Below are positions 20,827 through 32,163 of a stretch of DNA of 64,000 nucleotides, in pieces (position 1 is the stretch's first letter; every line of letters starts with the position of its first letter). The notes beneath the pieces are model-generated. The model was not told the origin of the DNA, made no database searches, and saw only the letters and a program-made list of their open reading frames with translations. Source of the DNA: Ypsolopha sequella (Eukaryota > Arthropoda > Insecta > Lepidoptera > Ypsolophidae); assembly GCA_934047225.1 (NCBI GenBank), contig OW203988.1:10140229-10204228 (forward strand), given 5' to 3'. The translations under genes and the position numbers were made by a program.

Positions 20827-21580
20827 TACCACCCTTCACACATTCACACATTACTAACCTTTTCGTATTTTATTAATCATAAGTTGTAGTCCACTAAGGA
20901 AGAGCGGAGTACAAGTATTGGTTTACTTAAAAGGAGACTTCAACCACCTGTCTATATTTTTTGTTACTGAAATAGAAAGAAAGAAAAAAGCTTTATTATC
21001 AAGGAATAAAAAACAGCAAAACACGACAAAAAAAAATGACATGTACATTATAAATACATTAAAACATATGTACACTGTAAAAACTATGTAACAAAAAAAT
21101 ATAAGTAATAGAATTACTCTGATAAATGGACGTAGCTCAGCTATGTGTGACCAAAAAAAAAATTTTAGATAGCGCTGATTTTCAGCTACATTCAATTCAG
21201 TAGTAAGTTTATAAATAATTATAAATTATAAAACAAAAAATAAATATTTAGGTAAAAAAATAAATAATGTTGTTTTTGTATTTTTGTATTTCTATTTGCA
21301 TCATATTCCGCCTTAAAGGCATACGTTTTGGAACTTACACTTAATAAATAATAAGAAAGTGTGGTGAAAATAATTGACGTGGTATATTTATTTACACAAG
21401 TAAATAATTAAATTGACTTTTAAACTTTACAGTGTTGTGTTAAAGGTAAAATAATTAAGTTGGTTTGGTTCTGAGATATCGTGACTGGCATTTTCAGAAG
21501 ACTTTTCCATTGAACTTTGGTAACGTGATATGACTCAATTTATGGCTTTGACTAATCGAGTTCAAAGTAAACTTTCATAG
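20827..21580. other. No gene recognised
   Basis: AT-rich. 'aaagaaagaaaaaagcttta' at 20975-20995 resembles the antisense 3' end of a retroelement or mRNA, but no adjoining coding sequence was found. Confidence 0.4.
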
Positions 21581-21584
21581 TATA

Positions 21585-21988
21585 CAGGATGTTCCATCTC
21601 AACGGGCCTTGGGGGGAAGGTAATTTAAACATTGAGGATAGATAATTTCACTTAACAAAACCAGCATTTTATTTTTAAAAATAAAATTGCAATCAAAGAT
21701 TTAAAAAAAAATACTTATTTGAACCGTGCATCAAAACGGCTAAATAAAGATAAAATATAAGCCTTCTGTATTTTATCTATGATACTGATCAAAAGGATCA
21801 ATTATAAGTGTAATTTCTTTCCATACAACATAATCTTAAATTAAAGGGAAACCAGGAAAGGTAACTTTCAACAAAAAAAAATTTCATGTATAAGCACATG
21901 TATTTCATGTATAAAACGTGATGTTTCCATGAAGCGAAATTATCTAACTGTACTTTCCCTCCAAGGCCCATTGAGATGGTACGTCCTG
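21585..21988. mobile_element. MITE, about 404 bp, TA-flanked
   Basis: Left end 'caggatgttccatctcaacg' plus 'ggccttggggggaa' pairs with right end 'tccctccaaggcccattgag' plus 'atggtacgtcctg'. TA at 21583-21584 and 21989-21990. A subterminal pair ('gataatttcactt' and 'gcgaaattatct') extends the complementarity. No transposase. Confidence 0.85.
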
Positions 21989-22230
21989 TATATAAATATA
22001 CAATAAGGTTATGATCGGGGAGCTTTTTATGTAGATAATTAAATTTGACATTTATGCTGATTTTTACATTTACAAGGATTTATTTAATTAACGCTGTGTA
22101 AAAGAGGAGTCAATGCAACTGTTGCGAGTATAGCCATTTACAAGTAATTATAAAAATCTAGCAGTTTATAAAAGCAAAAAGTGGTCCTGTTAAGAACACT
22201 AATTATTTTCATTTTTTACAGTTGTATTAT

Positions 22231-22622
22231 AATAGGTCTTTACCTATGAAATTGCTAAAATTTTCTTACAGATTCATGAGTTCATAATTCCTGTAACTCA
22301 ATGACTTGTTTTTTGTCTAAAAGTTGATTTCAAGGCTGTAAATTTACGTATTAAATTTTGTTTTTATTTTCAGTTTGATTATAAAAATTAAATCTTCAAA
22401 ACAGTTCGTCTTAAACGCCATCGATTTCCATGATAAGATTCGTAATAATTTTTTACAGCTGATACTTTTCGAAAATTAAATTAATGTTGCTGTTAGCTTA
22501 ATGTTGTCTCAGTCATACACAAAATAAATTATAAAATTGGATTTGAAAAAAAAATGCAAATTAAAAATAAACTGAAAATTTAGTTTCCTTCAAATTCTCT
22601 ATAGAAAACGGCAATTCCATAA
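22231..22622 (+). mobile_element. MITE family B, copy 1 (also 47340 and 61435)
   Basis: Left end 'aggtctttacctatgaaatt', right end 'gaaaacggcaattccata', imperfect inverted repeats. The interior 'gattcatgagttcataattc', 'ttttcagtttgat' and 'ttttttacagctgatacttt' is shared with the other two copies. Non-coding. No clear target duplication. Confidence 0.8.
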
Positions 22623-22639
22623 TATTATGTTGCGACTAT

Positions 22640-23815
22640 TGATGGTTGCGTGCGACCTAATTCCTTATTCGACCATCCATCGAATGTTTATTATTAAAAC
22701 TATAAAAACGTTATCTCAATAGCCATTAATCTACCTAACCACACTCCCTTTTGTAATACTACATTTGCCCAAAGGTTTCGAGGATTTTTGGCACCTTATC
22801 TTTTCAAAAAAAATAAGGTCGAGAATCAGGCTGGAACAGCAGAGAAGCTTCAAAAAGCAGCGGTAAAAAGTTGGTTACAAAATGAAAAATACGATGAAGT
22901 CGAACGCGTCCTTGTATTTCCGACATGAAACATTTATATTGTCTCACTCTTACTTACTTTCTTTAAATATTTACAAGTATTTGTCACAATTACTCATCTA
23001 TCTTCACCCTCACAACACGCATATACTTTCACAATCACACACTACACTACACTTACACACACACCCTTTCTCTCATACAATTGCATCACATTCAAACAGA
23101 AGTTAAGACTTTTTCATGGCTTATTTGCATATTATTAATTACTTTTTTTTTCTTGTGTTTTATATAAGATAGACTATAAATACTTATATTATATAGTAAT
23201 ATTTTCATCAAATTAAACTAATAGATATAATAAAATCAAAGTATCCCAAATGCTGTGAGCCGCTTTTGGTATCTGTCACTCTCGAGACGGCCATTTTAGT
23301 CAGTGTGGGTGATAGGGACTGTCTTTGTCTAGATTGTTTTAGGATACAATTAGCATATTTTTGTAAAACATATTGCATGCTATTGTTTTTATTGGATAAG
23401 TGCTTCTGTATGTTTTTTGATTCAATAAATAATTTTTGTAATTGTATTGTATCAATGAGAGCACAAGCACAAGGAGAAGCATTCCCCCTGTAAACCGACC
23501 TAGAATGCCATCTCTAGGCCAGCGGGTTTGTTAACAATCCTAGTCACTCTAACAAACTAAATAGCCGATGATTTTATCAGTACGTTACAGTTTGTAGAGA
23601 AATGTCAATCTGCACGTAGCATAGTTGTTATTAAATTGATCAACACTTCTCGCCTGTTGAAACTAAATAAGTGCTGCATGGCTGGCATGCGCCAGAGATA
23701 CAGCGTCTATCTATCATTTTGCGCTCTTACGCATACCACGATTGCTAATGTGCGAAAGAGGAAGTATGATGGAAAGAAACTGTACCGACGAAGGTGCGTG
23801 CTAGGCCCCCAGCAA
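22640..23815. other. No gene recognised; one open stretch of unknown nature
   Basis: About 22700-22925 has a stop-free + frame (contains NHTPFCNTTFAQRFRGFLAP and ending KYDEVERVLVFPT) that I cannot assign; no start or splice context supports it. 22975-23100 is a CA/CT-rich low-complexity stretch. 23225-23500 is less AT-rich with no family motif. Confidence 0.35.
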
Positions 23816-23817
23816 AC

Positions 23818-23983
23818 TACAGTACTCCCAAGCATATCATGCGCATACAAATCTTCGCCACTGTTCGGCAAAGTTCGTATTTCCTTGCACTTTCTATACA
23901 ATCAATATTCTCTGGTTACGTGGTACGTCCGGTTGCTCTACTATAGATTTATGTGCATTTTATCTTTGGGAGTACATACTGTA
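23818..23983. mobile_element. MITE family C, copy 1 (pair with 47011)
   Basis: Left 'tacagtactcccaagcatat' plus 'catgcgcatacaaatct', right 'agatttatgtgcattttatc' plus 'tttgggagtacatactgta', imperfect inverted repeats. The asymmetric interior 'gccactgttcggcaaagttc' recurs reversed at 47105-47135. Confidence 0.8.
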
Positions 23984-24029
23984 AATAGTTCAGCTGCAGA
24001 GTTAGCACGGGCACATCCTCCCTTTTATT

Positions 24030-24220
24030 TTATATCAGCCTTTACCCGTGGTTCAACCGCGCAAATTTAATTATTGACTATGTCCCACGGAAACTGCTCG
24101 TCCTCAATGAACAAACTATAGCCCATCTCCAAGTGAAGAGTCTCACCATTACACCAGTGAAAAAATTTCCAAAACCAGTCCAGTAGTTTCGGAGATGTAG
24201 GTATATAATATAGGGAGAGA
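24030..24220 (+). mobile_element. SINE-like element, diverged 'gcccgcgg' type
   Basis: 'cagcctttacccgtggttca' and 'accgcgcaaattta' at the start, 'tccaaaaccagtccagtagt' and 'ttcggagat' near the end: the order of a common lepidopteran retroposon related to those at 15027 and 59068. Confidence 0.55.
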
Positions 24221-24284
24221 GATAATTTTACTTATTTATAATATTTATGTAAATTTAAGATTTGTAAAAGTGTGATGTTTCGGT

Positions 24285-24460
24285 GACTGTTAAAAGCCCA
24301 CGCTAACAGACCATTACGAATAAGAACTTGCGTCGCAGGTTCAAATCTTATAGGGCATATATTTGGGTTCGGTCTGCATGCTACGGAAGGCACGTTAAGA
24401 CTGTACATGAACCTAGAACATAAACAACGCCAGATTTTCTAGGGATTCTACTTATAAACA
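24285..24460 (+). mobile_element. tRNA-derived SINE, degenerate
   Basis: 'cgtcgcaggttcaaatctta' contains a B-box-like GGTTCAAATC after a weak tRNA-like head. It is followed by 'ggttcggtctgcatgctacg' and 'gaaggcacgttaag', a body typical of lepidopteran SINEs, and by 'aacaacgccagattttc', shared with 5875-5895. Confidence 0.55.
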
Positions 24461-24679
24461 AAGTATTAAGATTTATAACTTCAAAAAAAAAAAAGTTTCC
24501 TCTATAATTTTTTGGGTTTTCAAACGTTTGTTTCAAGAACGCGGTGAAAAGATCAATTTTTTTTTTATAAAATAGGTCATAGAAATATGAAGGGATTCTA
24601 CTTAAATCTAATATTTATTTCCCTACAAAATAGGTTAGTATTAGCTAAAAACACACCAATTTGTTCTTTCGCTGCGTGA

Positions 24680-24800
24680 TCTTTACGTAGCATTAAGAGG
24701 CCAATGAGCCAACATATAATCGCCTCTATTAAAAGCAGATAAGGTCTTTACTTAATGTGCTGGACGGGTAATAAAAAAAGTTGCTAGGGTAGGCCATCCT
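24680..24800 (-). repeat. Dispersed repeat (pair with 30105-30232)
   Basis: Reverse-complemented, 'cccgtccagcacattaa' and 'tatgttggctcattggcct' match 30128-30215 in the same order. About 120 bp, non-coding. Confidence 0.6.
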
Positions 24801-25221
24801 CTAATTTGTGCCCGGAGTACGGTGATAGAGCTCACCATTCATCATACTGGCACTTATTTTTGTGTTTCATATAGTACCGTTTCATGGTCATCTACTTCTG
24901 GTTTCGCTAACAAATAGTGTCACAATTACAAGCTGGATCATTATCAGATCATCAGTATGATCATAGAGTGAAATGTCAAAGCGAGTTACCTCGGAGCATT
25001 GTGTGGACAATTGTTCCGTAACTGTTGTCGAAATTCTGGCTAGCATTGGTATGGAACTAAGTAACATCATCATGAGGTAAATATCCCTATCCATTTATGA
25101 AGATTGTTGTTAGATTTCGACCCTTTTCAACGAAATATGACATTTATAAAAATTTGTCATATATAATATTTCCGAGTATATGGTTGAAACAAAATGATCA
25201 CGTAGAAATAAGGGGGCTATA

Positions 25222-25482
25222 CTAATTTTTTTTTTGCAAAAAAATAATATGACCAGTCCACTGCCACTTCAACTTACTGATTCGGCAGGCTATGTCGGTC
25301 ACCTTCGATCTCTGACGGATATCTTCGTTTCGGAATTTCTCCATCAGAGATATCCCAAGCATAGCCCGCTCCATATCTCGTTGAGCGACCTTAAATCGGC
25401 GGATCAAGCCTTTGGTAAAAGACCACGTCTCAGCGCCGTACGTCATCACTGTCTGTCCGCGGTTTAGCTCAGAGACTCTCAA
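25222..25482 (-). pseudogene. RTE-type LINE ORF2 fragment
   Basis: An uninterrupted minus-strand frame reads VMTYGAETWSFTKGLIRRF, AQRDMERAMLGISLMEKFRN, EDIRQRSKVTDIACRISKLK and WQWTGHI, the same conserved region as in 20154-20814 but without internal stops. It lacks the polymerase core, and the 3' end is lost after WTGHI at about 25240. A fragment of a different, better preserved copy. Confidence 0.88.
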
Positions 25483-25539
25483 ATTGAAATTAAAATTTTA
25501 TTTATTAAGTATAAAGTTGAAAGTACAGGTTATTGGACA

Positions 25540-25665
25540 ACCCTGTTAAGTTCGCAGGACCTGTATTAGGAGAGACCGCTCTTTCCTATAGATCGTTTTG
25601 AACACTACTTAATCTACGTATTTTTTACAATAATAATAATTTTACCTACTAAACATTTTATTTTA
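25540..25665 (+). repeat. Dispersed repeat, copy 2 (pair with 2100-2225)
   Basis: 'ctgttaagttcgca', 'gagagaccgctcttt' and 'ttttttacaataataataat' match 2108-2215. The pairing is tail-like and may be a LINE 3' end. Confidence 0.7.
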
Positions 25666-25669
25666 ATTA

Positions 25670-27101
25670 ACGACGTTAAATATAACTTAGCGAACAAAAA
25701 TAATGTACGGTAGGTAGTTAGGAAAACCATTTCTTTAGCAGCAACTGGTCACATTTTATTGGCATGCGACAATATGATTTATGTCATGTACAGTGGAAGC
25801 TAGTTTCGAGTCGCAAAACTTTGTTATTGGACGTACGACTCAAAGTACTAGAAAGCTGTAATTTGGCATGGCTATACATATTAATCATGTCACCAAAAAT
25901 TAGCAAAAATCTTTGATAGAGATACTAATAACAGTATTATTGCAAAACGGCTCAATTGAATAACTATTTTTGATCGGGATAGCCGACCAGTTTCAGCAGA
26001 TTCAGACTGCCTTCTTCTGAGCGAGAGAAGACGCTTCCGCGACAACGTTGCGCCTCGCACTGTAACTAATAACAGTACCCGTTGATTTGCCAACAAGTAA
26101 TAAGGAAACTGTGTCATTGGCCATAATCTCCATCACTTTTATCTGAATGATATTTCAATTAAGACTTTTAGGCAAAATATTTATAATTACCATTCGTCAT
26201 TTCTTTCGAAAGACCATCAATAAAAGTTATCTTACAAAATGGTATATTTTAGATTAAAGCAACTTGTAAAACCACTCGCATCTTTGAGATATGCAAATTC
26301 ATAACCTTTAGAAATGTTCAAGATCCCGCTAACGTGTTAAGTCATAAACCTTGATTACGATTGATATACGATTACGATAAAGCAAAGTAAGGGAAGTTAC
26401 AGTCATTAATCAATGATTTGTTTATACAACCTTACTTACTTAGCCAGGGTGTTCCAACGCTTTTATTTTAGACTAGTTTACCCGGGTAAGCGGGCCGCTA
26501 AATAACTCGCGATTTGAGGTGTTTTTATTTATTATTTTGGATGCATTTTTAATATGACGTCAATTTTTAAATACATTTTACTGTCCAAAATATAAAGCAA
26601 ATGAAATTATATTTATATCAAACTTTAGGCCTATCTTTGCCATTTATTGGATGGAAGTAATTGTGTACCGAATGACCGAAATATCAAGAACAAAGAATGA
26701 AATACGACGCATATTTTTTTCAAAATTGAAATCGTAATTTACAAATAAAACACAAATGAATACGACTTACCTGAGAAAACACGAATACCCTCGCCTTAAG
26801 CTTTTACTTGACAAAGATTTGGTACAGGAATAGATGAATGTATGACTAAGTTGGTGAATATGAAAGAAATAAAGGATGTGTTTGTAATAGATAATTATTA
26901 TATCATCTAATTTAGTATTTTTAATGACATGAATGTGAAATACGATTTTATTGTAAATGTATCTATATAAAAATGTTTTGTTATTGTGTAGCTTATTGTT
27001 TTTATGAAATTTTCTACGCCTCTGAGGCAAAACATAGATCACATTATTAAATATTGTTGTCAACTACGCATGTAAACACCTATGTTTCACAAATGAACTA
27101 T

Positions 27102-27134
<33 letters not shown>

Positions 27135-27220
27135 ATCTGTAATAGAAGTCCCTATTTTCTTACTTTTCTTTACTGTTCTTATGTTTCATGTAAAAACATC
27201 TGACGGCCTTTTTTTTTACA
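25670..27220. other. No gene recognised; upstream of the host gene
   Basis: AT-rich. The promoter and possible 5' untranslated exon of the host gene at 27222 should lie here or further upstream, but I could not pick a TATA box or initiator with confidence. 27106-27133 is a GATT microsatellite. Confidence 0.35.
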
Positions 27221-27221
27221 G

Positions 27222-27295
27222 AAAACCAGAGCTGATGATAAGGTAGACTAAGCGTTACCACGACCAGCACCATGAGAATATCGGCGAGGTTACAA
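27222..27295 (+). CDS. Host gene exon with 5' untranslated part and start codon
   Basis: Bounded by acceptor 'ctttttttttacag' (AG at 27220-27221) and donor CAA|GTAAGA at 27295/27296. The start ATG at 27272 follows 'cgaccagcacc'; it codes for MRISARLQ, phase 0. Positions 27222-27271 are untranslated and contain a tiny upstream frame (ATG ATA AGG TAG). A further non-coding exon must lie upstream. Confidence 0.65.
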
Positions 27296-30200
27296 GTAAG
27301 ACGAACTATATATTACTTTATTTACTTAATATCATCATTCAGCCCACATCCACCCACTGTTGGGTATAGACATCTTCTTCTCCACGCCATTTTTGTCGGT
27401 CTCTCGCCAGCCTCATCCATTGCCCACCAACAGCCCTGACGATGTCGTTTCGCCATCGGTATATTTACTTATATGACTAGTGATCATTGTTTGTACATAC
27501 TGGCTAGTCAAAACAAGTAAAATGTTGAAAATGTTTGAGCAATGGGACAATAACTAAATAACAAAAATAGTTCATTGTAATAATGCAGTGCTGATTTTTT
27601 TTTTAATATTGCTGTGTTTGGGGATATAGGAATGACTATTTTCACCTCACAAGCTCGGAAAGGCTCTATTTATCATTCGAAATCTGGGTAGAAAAGCGCA
27701 CTTTATCCTCTAGCGCGGAAAGTGTTTTTAAAATTCGAATATTTTTATTCAATAAAGGTTTCGTACAATAATATTACATATATATAGAACCTCATTGGTT
27801 TCGTAATAGTTTATTTTCTCTGCAGCCAGTCCACTGAAATGCAAATACTTACGAGTATTTCATGTCATGCGCCAGCCTCATTTAAAGAATAATCGCACTG
27901 GCCAGTAAAAAAATTTGATTAAAGACAAAAACTTTAAAATTTCCTTCTCTTTATTCAATTCAATTTCCTTCCATTATTTAGGTGTGTTTTTTGATAAAAT
28001 CGAAAGAAATCATATAATATTAGCGAATCTAGCAGCGACGAAGATATAAATTTAACACCTGCAGAATTAGTGCAAGCGGTACATAATGTTGAGTTGAATT
28101 TTCTTCCGGAAAAATCGCGCGAAAAATACATAAAAGCGTACGATATATATTTTCTTGCACCTAACATTTTCCTCGCTTTAGTGATGTGAAAAGTTGTGTG
28201 TTTCGCTCGGCAGCAAAGTTATTTTGCGCCTCGTACTTTTGAAACCTTCGCTTCGCTCAGGATTCTATTTTTGACCCTAGAATCCTTTGCTTACTCAGGT
28301 TTCAATATAAGTACTAGCGCCAAATAACAATTTTGCAGCCTTGCATAACAAATAACTATTATCATATATATTAACAGATACTAAATATTTTAGCTAAATC
28401 TTAATTGTTTACTTAAATGTAAATTTTGTAACAAAATTAAAAACAAAAAAGTGTTTCAAAAAACTCAAGAATTATTCAACTTTCTACCTCTAAAACATTA
28501 CAAAATTCGACCAAATCTAAGCATATCCATGAAAAGAATATCCATGACTCGATTGCGTTTCCTCTATAACAGCAAACGAATATCAATTTAGCAGGCCATA
28601 AAACAAAACGGCCATACATTAACCATTTGCTTAGCTTAATAAAAACGTCAAGATGCTCCGTTAAAGATAATCTTCAGCGCAACGCGGGGAGGTCTTTCAA
28701 AACTTGTTTGCCAACAGCACATAGACAGACAATAGCAAGTTCGTAACATCAAATATCGCAATGAAAATCCATTTAATAGGTAAAGCTAAATACTGGCCAC
28801 TAAAAACATTAGAAAGATTCCCAGACAAATAAATTTCTGTGCAATAGTGAGCATCAAGGCTTAGATAAAGAGATTCCAGTTCTTGATTGAAACGCAATTT
28901 AACTTTGTACCGTGCCAGTATTTAACAGATGCATTATTGAGCACAGGTTTTGCGAAATTAATTTCAAGGGGTCGATTGTTTCATGTTGTGAGTTATTTTT
29001 CAGCTATCTTAACAATGCTGATTTGCTAAATGATTATTCAAAATTATCTAGATATGTTTTATGCGGGCAATATGTTATTGTTTCAAATAGGTGGCATATT
29101 TCTCTTTTTTTATATTTAATAAAACATTAACCTTGTTTTGTAAGAGACGAATACTTTTAAAAAATTTATCAAGTTCATTGCTTTTCATTTTATAAGTATC
29201 TTCTTAAAGCTCTTTGTGTCCATTACTAATCTTATTGTTCATACAATTTTAGATTACCTATATTTTTTAGATTAAATAGACCGAAGCACAGTACATCCTC
29301 AGGTTTCCGAAGGATACTTAAATCAACTTTTAAAAAAAACTGGTGAATTCGCCTACAAGATTTTGGTTTCATTTGCCATTTTTTAGAAATTGTGGTCTAA
29401 AAACCTCATGATGTTGAATATTTTTACAAAAAAGCTGCAACTTCCACTTGCCTTCGTGTGACTTCACTTAAGAAAAGTCTGTTTAGAAATGTGTCCTTTG
29501 CTATCAAGATAAATTTAAAACTGATTTGACAGATAGATGACAGATGAGAAGACAGACAGAGACAGACCACTTTTTTTACAAGCAATCACACATCACAGTC
29601 AATATAATGCCTAAAATGCCTTTGTGACGACAGACCCGCAAATTCATAAAAATTATAAAAAAATGATAAACTTTAATAGGTATCATAATAATAAAAATTA
29701 TGACGTAAAAGGGCTAACATTCTCTGAAAAAAAAAAAAAAAAACTGTAGGCAATGGGAATTATATGCCGCAGCATAAAGTAGTTTTTTTAAGAAACACGA
29801 TCTTTCAAAAGTATCTTTGAAAACTTGGAAAACCCAAAAACTACTTTGCGCACAACAAAACTTACACTGACCCGTATTTTGCTTGTAGTTGCTGACATGC
29901 CTGATAGTGTACGCTTCAAGCGCACACGCCATCATGGTGAAGTTCGGCACTAAGGATGGTCCCATTGAGCCGCCAGTGCCGGTACCTTCGGTCCCGCCAT
30001 CGAAGCCCTACCGCAACCCTGCGCCTGTTTGGGAGGAGCGCTCCAATGACTCCCCCGATCCCAATGCACAATGGTGAATATTCTAGTAATAAAGGCTTAA
30101 GGGTATGGCATAGGCTAGGAAAAAATGTTACTATCCGTCCAACACAATAAGGCCAATGGCAAAGACTTTAGTTACTCTTGATAAATTAGATTAATGGTTG

Positions 30201-32163
30201 GCTCATTGGCCTATTTGTCTTAGACGGGTCATCATCATCAACCAGCGAAACAACAGATTGGATAGTTTTTAGCTAATACTGAAATATTTTATTTGGAAAA
30301 ATAAATAGGATTGGAGTGTATTCACTTCATATTTGTATTATCTATGTCATGAAAAAAATACAAGTCAATCCCGTAGCTGCGTAACCGCAAAGAACATTTT
30401 AAAACACCGAAAATAAAATAGGTATAAATATGCTATTTTTAGACAAAAGTACATATATATTTATACATTTTCTATTAGTATGCTCCCCAAACAATAATTC
30501 ATTCTAAGGAGAGTCCGAATTTCTTCAAACAGATCCTCGAAAGTCTGGCGTTGTTCATTTTCTAAAGCTCTAAATGTAAACTTTAGCTACTATTGTCGCA
30601 ATAAGACTCTGGCCACTAACACAGCTAGACCGAATGCCACAGACTATGAGGCGGCAGCGTCTTTGGTGCAAAAAACTGGTGCGATCAATAAAGCGCTTTC
30701 CCGATGTGGTTACTAAATGTTGATTCTAAAGTATTGTAGAGAAATCATAAGAAATCATTATAACCCTCAAAAATCAACTCCCAGCAAAAAACATGTATAC
30801 GTACAAAATAATGTAATATAGACATTATAACACTTTTTATATACTCCCCTACAGCAATAGGATAATTGCAACATCAAAAGCAGTTTTATATGTTAAATAT
30901 TACATTATAACACCGCCATTCTGCGCTACGATTGGCTCAATTTATTATAACTCTACTGGAGAGCCAATCAATCACAGCGACAAGTAATAAGTCCCAAACT
31001 TATATCTTAAGCCACGCCTTCTCTATCCTGATTGGCCTTCAAGGCAGCTTTACCGGAACGATGCGATGCACCCTTCATGAACGAATGTCTTCTTCTCGAC
31101 GGCGATATCGACGATAAAGACGATATTTTTAATGGTCGTGCATAAAGTATTCTGTGCAACTGAACATAATTAGACATTGGAACACTCGTGCAAAACTAGT
31201 ACGTAACCCATTCGTTCGTTTCGTAAACAAGCACTCTTGTCCCAATGTCACAAATTATGTTACAATTGCACAAAATACTATTATGATAATACAGTGTAGA
31301 AAAATACGTAATTTTTTAAAATTTACAGTTCATGTTTACGACTATGGCAGCCATATTTAAAAAAAAAACATCTTTTTACTTTAAGATTGTATTATTTTGA
31401 CAAACAATTCAATTCGCAGGAGGCTACAACTCTTCGTACCTCAGCCGAGATTCACGCAGGTCATCTACAATCCCCAACCGCCAACCTACAACACCGCCAA
31501 GCAATTTGTCAACGCATACACGCCACAAAATCGCCAACCGATCCAAGTTCAGCCAACTAAGGACTATTTTACTCCAGCACAGATCCTCAGCTCGCAAAGT
31601 CTGCCTGGAATCGGCATCAGATACTTTGCTCCACTCAAAGTACCCCAACAGAGAAACGAGAAGCTCCAACCAGAAGATGCACAGCTCAATGAAGTAGAGA
31701 CAAACGAAATCAACACCGACAAAGATTCATCTAGCGACCTGCAGTGGAAACTTGAGAAAGATGCTGCAAAAAGAATCACCAGAAACTCCCAAGAGGTACT
31801 TATAGAGGTGCTACTCGTAGAAATCTTGCATTATTGACGTTATCATTGAAAATCATCAAATTGTAAAATAGTAGGTCGTCTAAATCGTAGACAACCGATT
31901 TGTCGAACTACCTTACCTAGATCATATCAAAGTGTTTGATCACGCTCAGCTTGACAGTTGAATCCATCGTTGGATACAAAATATTGAAATGCACATAATA
32001 ATAGATGTCCTAAACGTGTTATAGCAAATCTCGTACCAAATTAGTCACTAGAAATCTAGATACATTTATGTAAACAGTTTGTTTTAACTAGGATTGTCTG
32101 TTTCAGAGTTTCCTGCGACCTTATGTGTACCAATGGCCATCGTTCGTACATCGGCAGCAGTGA
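27272..32163 (+). CDS. Secreted proline-rich protein, four coding exons
   Basis: Joining 27272-27295, 29889-30073, 31420-31795 and 32107-32163 gives a frame of 213 codons plus TGA. All introns are GT...AG and phases agree (0, 2, 0). Residues 1-22 (MRISARLQ + LLTCLIVYASSAHA) form a signal peptide with an A-H-A cleavage site, assembled from two exons. Then follow a proline-rich stretch (PPVPVPSVPPSKPYRNPAP), a Q/P/Y-rich middle (QPRFTQVIYNPQPPTYN, FAPLKVPQQ), an acidic Glu/Asp/Asn region, a KR pair about residue 185 and an aromatic end (SFLRPYVYQWPSF). The mature part has no cysteine and no membrane segment. The exons are distinctly richer in GC than the introns. I do not recognise the family; a cuticle, secreted structural or precursor protein is possible. 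The 3' end could be alternative (see 32608). Confidence 0.72.
27336..27462 (-). pseudogene. RTE-type LINE 3' end in intron 1
   Basis: The minus strand reads RWRNDIVRAVGGQWMRLARD, RQKWRGEEDVYTQQWVDVG then a stop and 'atgatg' tail: the very C-terminus of an RTE ORF2 (consensus WMR.A.DR..W...E.YVQQW). It is a different family from 20154 and 60424. It lies in intron 1 of the host gene, antisense to it. Confidence 0.85.
27640..27902 (+). repeat. Dispersed repeat, copy 2 of the 265-bp family (intron 1)
   Basis: Nearly identical to 677-945. Here it is followed, about 120 bp on, by a possible recombinase fragment and a hairpin, so the whole 27640-28340 stretch may be one element. Confidence 0.8.
27995..28188 (+). 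pseudogene. Possible Crypton/tyrosine-recombinase-like N-terminal fragment
   Basis: A stop-bounded frame without its own Met reads SESSSDEDINLTPAELVQ, AVHNVELNFLPEKSREKYIK, AYDIYFLAP and stops at 28186-28188. An acidic start followed by 'LLPEKS...Y...Y..F' is the pattern I associate with N-termini of insect Crypton-like recombinases. The catalytic domain is absent. The fragment lies in intron 1, in the sense direction, without good splice sites. Family assignment is tentative. Confidence 0.4.
28210..28338. repeat. Imperfect palindrome (intron 1)
   Basis: Left arm 'cagcaaagttattttgcgcc' through 'gaaaccttcgcttcgctcag' pairs with right arm 'tgcttactcaggtttcaata' through 'gcgccaaataacaattttgc', about 55 bp per arm. 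Possibly the 3' end of the element starting at 27640. Confidence 0.75.
29390..29755 (+). repeat. Dispersed repeat, copy 2 (pair with 7550-7945; intron 1)
   Basis: Colinear with 7550-7945. It ends about 130 bp before the acceptor of exon 2, with an A run at 29728-29745. Confidence 0.75.
29889..30073 (+). CDS. Host gene exon 2
   Basis: Acceptor 'cgtattttgcttgtag' ends at 29888; donor CAATG|GTGAAT at 30073/30074. It codes from LLTCLIVYASSAHA, the hydrophobic core and cleavage site of the signal peptide, through SNDSPDPNAQ. The two leftover bases TG pair with the first G of the next exon to give Trp. Confidence 0.75.
30105..30232 (+). repeat. Small MITE-like repeat (pair with 24680-24800; intron 2)
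   Basis: 'tatccgtccaacacaataag' at the left and 'cttagacgggtc' at the right are inverted. 'tggttggctcattggcct' is shared with the other copy. Confidence 0.6.
30838..31296 (+). repeat. Family D repeat, copy 1 (pair with 56334-56832; intron 2)
   Basis: Colinear over about 460 bp with 56334-56832: 'attgcaacatcaaaagcagt', 'ctgattggccttcaaggca' and 'aagacgatatttttaatgg'. The 3' part is palindromic: 'gtgcaactgaacataattag' pairs with 'attatgttacaattgcac'. It ends about 120 bp before the acceptor of exon 3. Non-coding in both copies. Confidence 0.8.
31420..31795 (+). CDS. Host gene exon 3
   Basis: Acceptor 'caattcaattcgcag' ends at 31419; donor AAGAG|GTACTT at 31795/31796, a weaker donor. It codes for 125 residues from RLQLFVPQPRF to KRITRNSQE. 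If not spliced, the frame runs on for 14 codons to TGA at 31836, giving an alternative end. Confidence 0.75.
32107..32163 (+). CDS. Host gene exon 4 with stop codon
   Basis: Acceptor 'aggattgtctgtttcag' ends at 32106. In phase 0 it reads SFLRPYVYQWPSFVHRQQ then TGA at 32161-32163. A possible donor GCA|GTGAAT at 32159/32160 would skip the stop and join to an acceptor at 32607. Confidence 0.6.
   Translation, partial: SFLRPYVYQWPSFVHRQQ

Noticed and set aside
22700..22930. Stop-free + frame of about 75 codons ending KYDEVERVLVFPT
   Set aside because: No start, splice sites or family motif; could not be told apart from chance.
31424..31779. Antisense frames of 71-81 codons over exon 3
   Set aside because: They mirror the GC-richer sense exon, which has splice sites and phase support.
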